Shown in pieces: positions 42,601 through 50,767 of a stretch of DNA of 54,284 nt. Below the pieces are notes generated by a model that worked only from the letters and a program-made list of their open reading frames with translations, was not told where the DNA came from and searched no databases. Each line of letters begins with the position of its first letter. Positions within the stretch are counted from its first letter, which is position 1. Position numbers and translations under genes: made by a program. This DNA is from an uncultured Clostridia bacterium (lineage in GTDB: Bacteria; Bacillota; Clostridia; Oscillospirales; Acutalibacteraceae), in assembly GCA_947369085.1 (NCBI GenBank), contig CANBJR010000015.1:1-54284 (forward strand). The letters run 5' to 3'.

Positions 42601-43717
42601 CGAGGGTACGCTTTGCGTATACAAATTTATCGAAAGGCCATTTAGGGAATTTTACAACAACGTAGTCGAGCGCAGGCTCAAAGCAAGCGTAGGTTGTACC
42701 CGTAACGGCATTTTTAATTTCGTTTAATGTGTAACCGATTGCAATTTTAGCCGCAACCTTGGCTATAGGATAACCTGTTGCCTTTGATGCAAGTGCAGAA
42801 GAACGTGATACACGGGGGTTAACCTCAATTACTGCATATTCAAAGGTTTCGGGATTGAGCGCAAACTGACAGTTACAGCCGCCCTCTACCTTGAGTGCGG
42901 AAATAATATTGAGAGCCGCACTTCTGAGCATCTGATATTCCTTGTCGGCAAGAGTAACAGTCGGCGCAATTACGATTGAGTCGCCTGTGTGAACGCCAAC
43001 GGGGTCGAAGTTTTCCATTGAGCAAACAGTGATTACGTTGCCGTCGCTGTCACGCATAACTTCAAACTCAATTTCTTTCCAGCCTGAAATGCACTTTTCA
43101 ACAAGCACCTGAGTAATAGGAGAAAGCTCAAGACCGTTTGATGTAATTTCACGCAGTTCTGTTTCGTTTTCAACAATACCGCCGCCTGTGCCGCCCAGTG
43201 TAAATGCAGGACGGATAATTACGGGGTAGCCGATTTCATCTGCAAACTTAACAGCCGATTCAACGTCGTTTACAACTGTTGAGGGAATACACGGCTGACC
43301 TATTGACTCCATTGTATCTTTAAAGAGTTGTCTGTCCTCTGCTTTGTCAATTGTTTCGGGGTTAGCACCCAATAGCTTTACGCCGTACTTATCAAGGAAG
43401 CCCTCCTTTGCAAGCTGCATTGAAAGGGTAAGACCTGTCTGACCGCCGAGGGTCGAAAGCAAACTGTCTGGACGTTCCTTTTTGATTATTCTCTTGACGG
43501 TTTCAAGAGTAAGAGGCTCGATATATATCTTATCAGCCATTGCGTTGTCTGTCATAATTGTAGCAGGGTTTGAGTTTACAAGAATAACCTCAAGACCCTC
43601 CTCTTTAAGTGCGCGGCAAGCCTGTGTGCCTGCATAGTCAAATTCGGCAGCCTGTCCGATTACAATAGGACCCGAGCCGATTACCATAACTCTTTTAATA
43701 TCCTGTTTGAGTGGCAT
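39665..43717 (-). CDS. carB-dapF: Carbamoyl-phosphate synthase large subunit fused in frame to diaminopimelate epimerase
   Basis: One uninterrupted 1350-codon frame. Residues 1 to about 1069 are full-length CarB: two ATP-grasp halves (start [22 protein letters not shown]; second half [22 protein letters not shown]) and the MGS-like allosteric domain ending near [12 protein letters not shown]. Residues 1070-1350 are full-length DapF, with [16 protein letters not shown], Cys72 (KMCGNGIRC) and Cys224 (WACGTGA) of the epimerase pair. No stop separates them. A GGGAGG site lies 8 bases before the DapF ATG (40510), so free DapF can also be made. An out-of-frame TAA overlaps that ATG (TAATG). It may be a true fusion, a recent stop loss, or a sequence error. 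It lies in an ANTAR-carA-carB/dapF-pyrG run. Confidence 0.9.
   Translation of the reverse strand: [1350 protein letters not shown]
40508..40527 (-). promoter_or_regulatory. Internal ribosome binding site for DapF inside the fused frame
   Basis: Minus strand GAGGGAGG, 8 bases before ATG 40510, with TAATG at the start codon. This is a full-strength site in the middle of an open frame. Confidence 0.75.
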
Positions 43718-43765
43718 ATAATCATTCCTTATCCAAATTTTATCGGTTGTGTTACGTATTTATTC

Positions 43766-44851
43766 TTACTTGTTTTTGTTTTCTTTTATCATATTTATAA
43801 AGCGGTCGAATAAAAATGCCGTATCAAGCGGTCCGCCGCAGGCTTCGGGGTGGAACTGTACCGAAAACGCAGGCATATTCGTATAGTTTACGCCCTCACA
43901 TGTATTGTCGTTGCCGTTTACAAAACTAACAACACCGTTTTCGGGCATACTGTCGCTTACAACTGCGTAGCCGTGGTTCTGTGAGGTAATATAAACTCTG
44001 CCTGTTGCAATTTCCTTTGCAGGTTGGTTTGCACCTCTGTGACCGTATTTAAGCTTTTCGGTTTTTGCACCCTGTGAAAGTGCAAGAAGCTGATGACCGA
44101 GACAGATTCCGAAAATCGGAATTTTGTGCTCGCACAGCTTTTTAAGCTCATTAATAATTTTTGTATTCTTTGCAGGGTCTCCCGGTCCGTTTGAAAGCAT
44201 AATGCCGTCGGGATTCATTGCAATAATTTCATCAGCCGTTGTGTTTGCGGGCACAACTGTTATGTTACAGCCACGCTTTACAAGTTCTCTGCCGATATTG
44301 TGCTTTGCGCCAAAGTCCATAAGCACAACATTTAGCTCAGGATTTTCAGCATTGAAACTTTCGTTTTGCTTTGTGGTAGTGTTTTCAACTGCGTCTGTGA
44401 TAACATAGTTTTTGATTTCTGCAAGCTCGCCTTCGGTGTAATCGGGAGAATAGCTGATTTTGCAGTTCATAACGCCGTATTCACGCACGATTCTTGTAAG
44501 CGCACGGGTGTCTATTCCGTAGATTCCGGGGATTCCGGATTCTTTTAAAAAGGTGTCAAGATCACCCTCACAACGGAAATTAGAGGGAACTTGGCACCAT
44601 TCTCTAACAATATAGCCCTTAAGCGACGGAGAGTCACTTTCAAAATCGGAGGGAATTACCCCGTAATTTCCGATTAAAGGGAATGTCTGAATAACCACCT
44701 GACCAAAATAGCTTGGGTCGGTGAGTGTTTCAAGATAACCTGTCATAGCTGTGGTAAAAACAAGTTCTCCCGTAGTTTCTTTTTCAGCACCAAATGCCTT
44801 GCCTTCAAAGACTGTGCCGTTTTCAAGAATTAAGTACGCCGCACGGCTCAT
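43766..44851 (-). CDS. carA: Carbamoyl-phosphate synthase small subunit
   Basis: 361 residues. N-terminal domain AAYLILENGTVFEGKAFG; glutaminase domain with nucleophile Cys in PIFGICLGHQLLAL and the His/Glu of FSVQFHPEACGGP. It supplies ammonia from glutamine to CarB. AAAGGA precedes ATG 44851. It follows the ANTAR gene by 35 bp and precedes carB by 48 bp. Confidence 0.97.
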   Translation of the reverse strand: MSRAAYLILENGTVFEGKAFGAEKETTGELVFTTAMTGYLETLTDPSYFGQVVIQTFPLIGNYGVIPSDFESDSPSLKGYIVREWCQVPSNFRCEGDLDTFLKESGIPGIYGIDTRALTRIVREYGVMNCKISYSPDYTEGELAEIKNYVITDAVENTTTKQNESFNAENPELNVVLMDFGAKHNIGRELVKRGCNITVVPANTTADEIIAMNPDGIMLSNGPGDPAKNTKIINELKKLCEHKIPIFGICLGHQLLALSQGAKTEKLKYGHRGANQPAKEIATGRVYITSQNHGYAVVSDSMPENGVVSFVNGNDNTCEGVNYTNMPAFSVQFHPEACGGPLDTAFLFDRFINMIKENKNK

Positions 44852-44886
44852 AAAAACACATTCCTTTCAAAAATTCACTTCATATT

Positions 44887-45459
44887 TCAGTTTTCATAGG
44901 TCTGAATAACCTGCTTGGCAACCTGAAGCTTGCTTATACGCAAGTCCATAGCCTGCTTTTCAAGATAGCGGTGCGCCTGAATTTCAGACATATTAAGGCA
45001 GGAAATAAGCAGAAATTTTGCTCTGTTGATGATTTTCATATCCTCAACCATATGCCTCAGCTTTTCGTTTTCTTCCGTCACGCAAAGCATTCTCATACGA
45101 AAGCATTCCGTAAACTGAAGAAAATGGTGAAAAAGATGTTTGTTTACAGGCTTTGCAATTACTAAAACTCCGTGTTCGGTCAAAAGGTCGTTGACATCGT
45201 CGGCGTTTTTTTGCGGAACGATAATTACAACACTCGACCTTGTGGTTTTTGCAAAGTGTTCGGACAATTCAATACCCGTTTCCTCCTCTAAAGGAGCATT
45301 TATACATATAAGATCAAATTCATCTTTTTCAACAAGTTTCCTTGCCGTTTTGGCGGTAATTGAAACAGAAATGTTTGTGTACCCCTCACTGCGAAGAAGT
45401 TCGGACAGTGAAGCTGCACTCTGTTCAGAGCGTGAAACCAACAAAGCTTTTTTCAAATC
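44887..45459 (-). CDS. ANTAR-domain RNA-binding antiterminator with receiver-like domain
   Basis: About 190 residues. The N-terminal half is response-regulator-like (KKALLVSRSEQSAASLSELL, FDLICINAPLEEETG, VIAKPVNKHLF), but the phospho-acceptor position is in ICINAP, lacking the usual Asp, so it may not be phosphorylated. The C-terminal 55 residues are ANTAR: NRAKFLLISCLNMSEIQAHRYLEKQAMDLRISKLQVAKQVI. ANTAR proteins bind paired hairpins to prevent termination, often in nitrogen genes. Start is TTG 45459 or GTG 45468. It heads the car operon. Confidence 0.87.
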   Translation of the reverse strand, partial: DLKKALLVSRSEQSAASLSELLRSEGYTNISVSITAKTARKLVEKDEFDLICINAPLEEETGIELSEHFAKTTRSSVVIIVPQKNADDVNDLLTEHGVLVIAKPVNKHLFHHFLQFTECFRMRMLCVTEENEKLRHMVEDMKIINRAKFLLISCLNMSEIQAHRYLEKQAMDLRISKLQVAKQVIQTYEN

Positions 45460-45610
45460 TACCACCACCGCTGTATTGTCTCATTCATCTTATTATTGTA
45501 CAAGATTTATAGCGATTCAAATTTACATAAAGGAATTATTATAAAAGATTTTTTTAACCTTTACATTAACTGAATTTTTTCTGCAAGTCTTGTTAAATAA
45601 ACGATAATTT

Positions 45611-45631
45611 AGTGGAGTGTGGAGTGTGGAG
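45611..45631 (+). repeat. Triple tandem 7-bp repeat
   Basis: GTGGAGT three times in a row. Confidence 0.9.
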
Positions 45632-45701
45632 TTTTGGTCGAGTGGATAGGTTGCAATAATTCATAAGTTTAATGCCCAAATTAATTTATATGCGGAGCTG
45701 C

Positions 45702-45720
45702 CGGTCGAGTACCTCGACCG
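45702..45720. repeat. Perfect hairpin CGGTCGAG / CTCGACCG
   Basis: Eight-base arms with a TAC loop. Related TCGA(G/A)xACCTCGG sequences begin both copies of the dispersed repeat (14677, 45747), so it looks like a module of the same element. Confidence 0.8.
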
Positions 45721-45743
45721 ACCATCAATTGTTAATTGTAAAT

Positions 45744-45907
45744 TGTTCTGTCGAATACCTCGGCAGGTAAATTTTAAAGAAAAAGTGCTATAGTTAAAAA
45801 ATAAATATAGATGAAGTAAAGTTGTATCTTGCGTTAGAGTCTGATTAATGTCTGACTCCCGAAATACCGATGTTTATTTCAAAACCGATCCTTAGGGCGT
45901 TTAAAAA
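45744..45907 (+). repeat. Dispersed intergenic repeat, copy B
   Basis: Same element as 14673-14833, in the same orientation. The copies agree through the left hairpin, the TTTTAAAGAAAAA stretch, GCTATAGTTAAAAA, ATCTTGCGTTAGA, TGACTCCCGA and the CCTTAGG..GTTTAAAAA tail. Confidence 0.8.
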
Positions 45908-45910
45908 GGG

Positions 45911-45942
45911 CATTTAAAAAGAGGCTGTAAAAACAGCCCCTT
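45911..45942 (-). terminator. Terminator of the Na/Pi cotransporter gene
   Basis: GGGGCTGT / ACAGCC hairpin with a TTTT loop on the minus strand followed by CTCTTTTTAAA. Confidence 0.82.
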
Positions 45943-45950
45943 TGTCTGAA

Positions 45951-47711
45951 TTATTTTGCATTCTGCGGTAAAGCATACTTTTGCTTGTATGCCTTGTAGT
46001 CTGCATTGTACTGAATATCATCGGAATTTTTAAGCTCGTGGAGATACTCGTGAGCCTCATATCCGTTGCGGTTAATCTCAATAACGCCGATTGCAATGTT
46101 TGAACAGTGGTCTGACACACGTTCAATGTTAGTAATCAAGTCGGAGAAAATAAAGCCGAGCTCAATTGTACATTCGCCGTTTGTAAGACGTCTTACGTGG
46201 GCTTCCTTGAGCTTATCACGAAGCCTGTCGATAACCTGTTCAAGAGGCTCAACCTTTGCTGCAAGTTTTACATCGTTATTGATAAAGGCAAGCGTTGCAT
46301 TGTTGATAATTTCCATTAATGCAGCTACCATTACTTCAAGACCCTCTCGTGCCTTATCGGAGAAATTAACCTTTTTATCTTCAATTTCCTTAGCAACCTG
46401 CATAATATTTACTGCGTGGTCGCTTATTCTCTCAAAATCTCCGATTGTATGAAGCACAAGCTGAACCATTTTGCTGTCCTTTTCGGAAAGAGGCTTTTGG
46501 CTGAGTTTGACAAGATACGTTGAAATTGCATCCTCGTAAGAATCAATCATATCTTCGTTATCTCTTATCGTTTCCGCAACTTTTTCATTGTACTCTTCAA
46601 AAAGCTCAAGCGAACCGAGGAGTGTGCCCTCTGAAAGACGTGCCATTTTTGTACTTAAAGATAATGCTCTTTCGGTTGCAATTGAAGGAGTGTTGAGGAA
46701 ACGCTCGTCCAGAAACGGAGTCTGAATATCGTCCTCGCTGTCACGGATTGTAAAGCAAGCGAGCTTTTCAAGCTGTTTGCTGAACGGAAGAAGAAGTCCT
46801 GTTGCAAGAAGGTTAAATACTGTATGAATAACTGCAATATTTGCAGGGTTTACAATATCGTCAAGGAATCCGAAGTTCAGGAATGCATTAGCACCATAGA
46901 ACAGAACACAGATTATAATTGTACCGATTATATTAAAGTAGAGGTGCACAAAAGCAGCACGCTTTGCGTTCTTCTTTGCCCCGATACAGGAGAGTAGTGC
47001 TGTGACACACGTACCGATGTTCTGTCCCATTACAATTGGAATAGCCATTGAATAGTTTATAGCACCTGTTGAAGAAAGTGCCTGCAAAATGCCAACAGAC
47101 GCACTTGAACTTTGAATAACCGCCGTTAATAGCGCACCGGTGAGTATGCCGAGGAACGGATTCTGGAATGCGGTAAGAATGCTTGTAAATGCAGGTTCGT
47201 CTGCAAGAGGCTCAACTGCACCGCTCATCATACTCATACCTACCATAAGAACTGCAAAACCGACAAAAATTGAACCGAGATTTTTCTTTGAGTCCTTTTT
47301 GCAGAACATCAAAAGAATAATACCAATAAAAGCAAATACAGCAGAGAATGACGAAGGCTTAAGCAGTTTCATAAACATACTGTCGCCTTCAATTCCCGAA
47401 AGGCTCAAAATCCATGAGGTAATTGTAGTGCCGACATTTGCACCCATTATGATGCCAATAGCTTGCCTTAGCTTCATTATACCCGAGTTTACAAAGCCGA
47501 CAACCATTACTGTTGTTGCCGATGAAGATTGTATAACAGCAGTTACCGCTGCACCGAGCAAAAAGCCTTTGAGCGTGCTGTTTGTCATTTTTTCAAGAGT
47601 TTTTTCGAGCTTTCCACCCGAGAATTTTTCAAGACCGTCGCCCATTGTATTCATTCCGTAGAGAAAAAGGGCAAGACCGCAAAGAAGTTGCAATATTGAA
47701 AATAAATCCAT
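45951..47711 (-). CDS. Na/Pi cotransporter family protein with PhoU-like tail
   Basis: 586 residues from ATG 47711 (AAGGAG and AAGGA upstream). Two inverted NptA-type repeats carry the QSSSA signatures (VIQSSSATTVM and VIQSSSASVGIL) within about 8-9 membrane helices (residues 1-310). The C-terminal about 250 residues are helical PhoU-like repeats (LVLHTIGDFERISDHAVNI, SDLITNIERVSDHCSNI). Such proteins take up or export phosphate with sodium. Divergent from the glycosyltransferase. Confidence 0.94.
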   Translation of the reverse strand: MDLFSILQLLCGLALFLYGMNTMGDGLEKFSGGKLEKTLEKMTNSTLKGFLLGAAVTAVIQSSSATTVMVVGFVNSGIMKLRQAIGIIMGANVGTTITSWILSLSGIEGDSMFMKLLKPSSFSAVFAFIGIILLMFCKKDSKKNLGSIFVGFAVLMVGMSMMSGAVEPLADEPAFTSILTAFQNPFLGILTGALLTAVIQSSSASVGILQALSSTGAINYSMAIPIVMGQNIGTCVTALLSCIGAKKNAKRAAFVHLYFNIIGTIIICVLFYGANAFLNFGFLDDIVNPANIAVIHTVFNLLATGLLLPFSKQLEKLACFTIRDSEDDIQTPFLDERFLNTPSIATERALSLSTKMARLSEGTLLGSLELFEEYNEKVAETIRDNEDMIDSYEDAISTYLVKLSQKPLSEKDSKMVQLVLHTIGDFERISDHAVNIMQVAKEIEDKKVNFSDKAREGLEVMVAALMEIINNATLAFINNDVKLAAKVEPLEQVIDRLRDKLKEAHVRRLTNGECTIELGFIFSDLITNIERVSDHCSNIAIGVIEINRNGYEAHEYLHELKNSDDIQYNADYKAYKQKYALPQNAK

Positions 47712-47992
47712 AAATTCCTTACTCTCCTTTATAACACAAATCATATATAAGCAACGTAATGCATTTGTAAACGAATTGTAAAAAGTATGTAAAGTTTGAC
47801 AATTTCGTCAATTGTTCGTAATTTTTTTGTAAAGCAAACATATTTTTATATGTTAATAACCTTAACGATAATCTGAATCAATTTGCGTACAAAAAATTAA
47901 TAAAATATATTGTGATTTGTACTTAATGTATGATATAATGTATTATATACATAGTTCAAATAAACTAAAATTAATTTAAAAGGAAAATACTA

Positions 47993-49726
47993 ATGGATAA
48001 GCTTATGAAAATTGATAACAAAAAAGCCGGCATTATTCTTTCTGTTATAATTATTCTCAGCCTTGCAATCAGCACATTTTATATGGCAGCAAAGCAGGGC
48101 TTTCACGAGGACGAGCTGTTGACCTATAATCTTGCAAACTCATCAAAGCAATTAAACGTTGACGGAGACTGGAATAATCCCGAGGACTTCAATGAATATC
48201 TTACCGTGAGCGAAGATCATCGTTTCGACTATGCTCAGGTTTATGAAAATCAGATTATTGACGCATCTCACCCGCCGCTTTATTATGCGCTGGTGCATAC
48301 TGTATGCTCGCTGTTTCCGAATGTTTTCAGCAAGTGGCTTGCATATTCAATCAACATACTCGCTATGGCAGGCATACTTGTTCTGCTGTTTAAAATCGGC
48401 AAAAAGGTTACAGGCAATAATCTGTATGCGCTTATAGCCGCGGGCGCTTATGCGCTGAGCATTGCGTGCATTACGACTACAATTTATCTGCGAATGTATG
48501 CAACGCTTACGTTCTTTGTGCTTGCATTTTTGTATATGAGTCTTGTTATGTATGAAAAGAAAAACACGGTAAAGCTATCCGACTGTCTTATGCTTACGCT
48601 TATTGTAATTCTCGGCGTACTCACTCAGTACTATTTTATTTTGTTTGCAGGCTTAATCGGACTTGTTTTTCTTGTTTTCAAAATCAAGGAGAAAAACATC
48701 AAAGACCTTGTAAAATACATTATTGCCGCAGTTATCGGCGCAGTCATTGCACTTTGCATTTATCCGTACATTATCTCAAATGTACTCGGAGGCAACAGAG
48801 GTTTCGGCTCGCTTGACATATCCGGGCTTGAATTAGTCACCGTTTTTACATATGTTGTTTACAAACTCTGCACATATATTCAAATAATTTCAAAGGATTT
48901 GTTCTTAAATCAAATCTGGCTGTTTGCACTATGCTCGGTTTTTGCAGTCGGCGGCGGTATTTACTTCCGTTTTGTAAAAAAGCACAAGCTTAACCGCAAA
49001 GCTATGTTTATTATTATACCTGCTTTGGTTTATTTTATCGGAATCTCGCTTGTATCTCCGTTTAACAGCGACAGATACGTTATGGCTTCTCTTCCGCTGA
49101 TTTCAATGCTGTTTACATTTGCATTTATTAAAATATTCGCGCTGATTAAAAATAAAAAAGTACGTCTTGTGCTTCCTGCAAGCATTGTGCTGGCAAGCGC
49201 AATAGCATTTTGTACGGTAACTCCGTACTACACCTACGGCAAAACAAATCTTTATAACACCAAAACAGACAACTGTGTGTTTATCGGAACAGCTATGCTT
49301 GAATGGAACAAGTGCATTGACAAGTTTATGAACTACGACAGCACAATGATTGTGCAAACCTCGCAAATGTCGAAAACACTCGGTGACGAGCTTGAAAGTT
49401 TTGCGAGCAACAGAGGTATTGTAACAAAAGGAAAAATTTCCGAACTTGCAAAGGCATATATGTTCAACGGCGACACTGGAAAAGAAACAAAAGACAGTAT
49501 GTCGGCGCTGGCAAGTGATGAGAAACTTTCAAACCTTTCCGAGGTTACGGTTTACATTTCACGTCTTGCCGACAATGACAGCACTATAAAATACATTACG
49601 GAAAATACAGAATTTAAGAACCACGAACTTATTCAGGCTGACTACAGCTTTGACGATTTCTACAACTGGTACGATTATTTTGTTGAAACCGAGTCATACT
49701 GCAACGTCTACCGTTTTTATAAATAA
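47993..49726 (+). CDS. GT39/ArnT-like membrane glycosyltransferase
   Basis: 577 residues with about 10-11 membrane helices. The first extracellular loop has QGFHEDELLTYNLANSS, matching the acidic pair of GT-C polyprenyl-phosphate glycosyltransferases, and HPPLYYALVHTVCSLF matches the PMT/ArnT second motif. A C-terminal extracytoplasmic domain (about 400-577) follows. It probably transfers a sugar from a lipid-phosphate donor to an envelope acceptor. An AAAAGGA site precedes the ATG. Confidence 0.85.
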   Translation: MDKLMKIDNKKAGIILSVIIILSLAISTFYMAAKQGFHEDELLTYNLANSSKQLNVDGDWNNPEDFNEYLTVSEDHRFDYAQVYENQIIDASHPPLYYALVHTVCSLFPNVFSKWLAYSINILAMAGILVLLFKIGKKVTGNNLYALIAAGAYALSIACITTTIYLRMYATLTFFVLAFLYMSLVMYEKKNTVKLSDCLMLTLIVILGVLTQYYFILFAGLIGLVFLVFKIKEKNIKDLVKYIIAAVIGAVIALCIYPYIISNVLGGNRGFGSLDISGLELVTVFTYVVYKLCTYIQIISKDLFLNQIWLFALCSVFAVGGGIYFRFVKKHKLNRKAMFIIIPALVYFIGISLVSPFNSDRYVMASLPLISMLFTFAFIKIFALIKNKKVRLVLPASIVLASAIAFCTVTPYYTYGKTNLYNTKTDNCVFIGTAMLEWNKCIDKFMNYDSTMIVQTSQMSKTLGDELESFASNRGIVTKGKISELAKAYMFNGDTGKETKDSMSALASDEKLSNLSEVTVYISRLADNDSTIKYITENTEFKNHELIQADYSFDDFYNWYDYFVETESYCNVYRFYK

Positions 49727-49749
49727 CGTGGCTCAGGATAAGGAATTAG

Positions 49750-50646
49750 GTGATAATTTTGCAAAAACAGGACAGACAAAACTCAATAGGAATTGCACTT
49801 TCCGGAGGCGGTCTACAGGGAATTGCCCACATCGGCGCAGTCAAGGCTCTTTACGAGCTTGGAATACACCCCCAATATGTTTCGGGAACAAGCTCCGGCG
49901 CCTGTATGGCGGCAATTATGGCGATGGGATTTACTGCCGAGGAAATGCGTGATTTGGCTAAGAAGCACTGGAAAACTCTTGCCGAAATTGACAACGGTCT
50001 GATTTTCAAGGCGCTTGCGCAGTTTATTCTCAACAAAAAAATCCAAAAGGACGGCATTAAATCGGGCGAGCTAATTTCTGACGTAATTAGAGAAATTATG
50101 GATATAAAAGGTATAAAAGGCTTTCGTGATTTGCCGATTAACCTTTCAATCTGCACAGTTGACACGCTGACAACAGACGAGTGTATTTTCACAACCGAGG
50201 ACGAACATCTTGAAAATGAACATATACATTATATATGCGACGCACCGCTTGAAATTGCCGTTCGTGCAAGTATGTCGTTCCCTGCAATATACACAACCTG
50301 TACATACGACAAATACAATTTTATTGACGGCGGCTCAAAGGACAATCTGCCCGTAAAAATTTTGCGTGATATGGGTGTGGGCAAGGTGCTTGCCATCGGA
50401 TTTGATATTATGAATTACGACCCCGATGCAGGTCTTGACGGACTTATCAAGGTTATATGGCGCGCGCTTGACGTTTATTCAATTGACGGAACAAGAAAAT
50501 CAATGGAAATGGCTGATCTTGCCATTCAAATCAACAACGAAAACACACAGCTGTTTTCAATTGACAATGTTGACGAAACGATTCAGGAGGGCTATGACGC
50601 AATTATGGCTCACAAGGAAGAAATCCTGAGTATTTTTAAGGACTGA
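49750..50646 (+). CDS. Patatin-like phospholipase
   Basis: 298 residues. Oxyanion loop SGGGLQG, nucleophile Ser in GTSSGACMA (GxSxG), and catalytic Asp in FIDGGSKDNLPV (DGG) are all intact. It is an acyl hydrolase of the RssA/YlbK type without signal peptide. The start may be GTG 49750 (AAGGA upstream) or TTG 49759 (AGGTGA upstream). Closely follows the GT39 gene, probably on one transcript. Confidence 0.93.
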   Translation: MIILQKQDRQNSIGIALSGGGLQGIAHIGAVKALYELGIHPQYVSGTSSGACMAAIMAMGFTAEEMRDLAKKHWKTLAEIDNGLIFKALAQFILNKKIQKDGIKSGELISDVIREIMDIKGIKGFRDLPINLSICTVDTLTTDECIFTTEDEHLENEHIHYICDAPLEIAVRASMSFPAIYTTCTYDKYNFIDGGSKDNLPVKILRDMGVGKVLAIGFDIMNYDPDAGLDGLIKVIWRALDVYSIDGTRKSMEMADLAIQINNENTQLFSIDNVDETIQEGYDAIMAHKEEILSIFKD

Positions 50647-50692
50647 TTATTTTTACTGATGTCTGATTAAATATAGACAATTTTGCAAAAAA

Positions 50693-50715
50693 CAACCCCG
50701 CCAAATTGGCGGGGT
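50693..50715. terminator. Terminator between patatin and PurF-like genes
   Basis: ACCCCGCCAA / TTGGCGGGGT with a one-base centre; the minus side continues TGTTTTTTG. Confidence 0.88.
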
Positions 50716-50767
50716 GTTCTCTATAATCGGTGCTAAGAGTTTGCCGTATAACTGAATAATTTTTAAA

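Larger units (their letters stand above)
45469..45950. other. 480-bp gene-free region with repeats
   Basis: Contains the AT-rich promoter area of the ANTAR gene, a triple 7-bp repeat (GTGGAGT, 45611-45631), a perfect 8-bp hairpin CGGTCGAG / CTCGACCG (45702-45720), dispersed repeat copy B and a terminator. No ORF with support. Confidence 0.7.

Noticed and set aside
45702..45720. Intrinsic terminator at the CGGTCGAG hairpin
   Set aside because: No T-run on either side; it fits better as part of the dispersed element.
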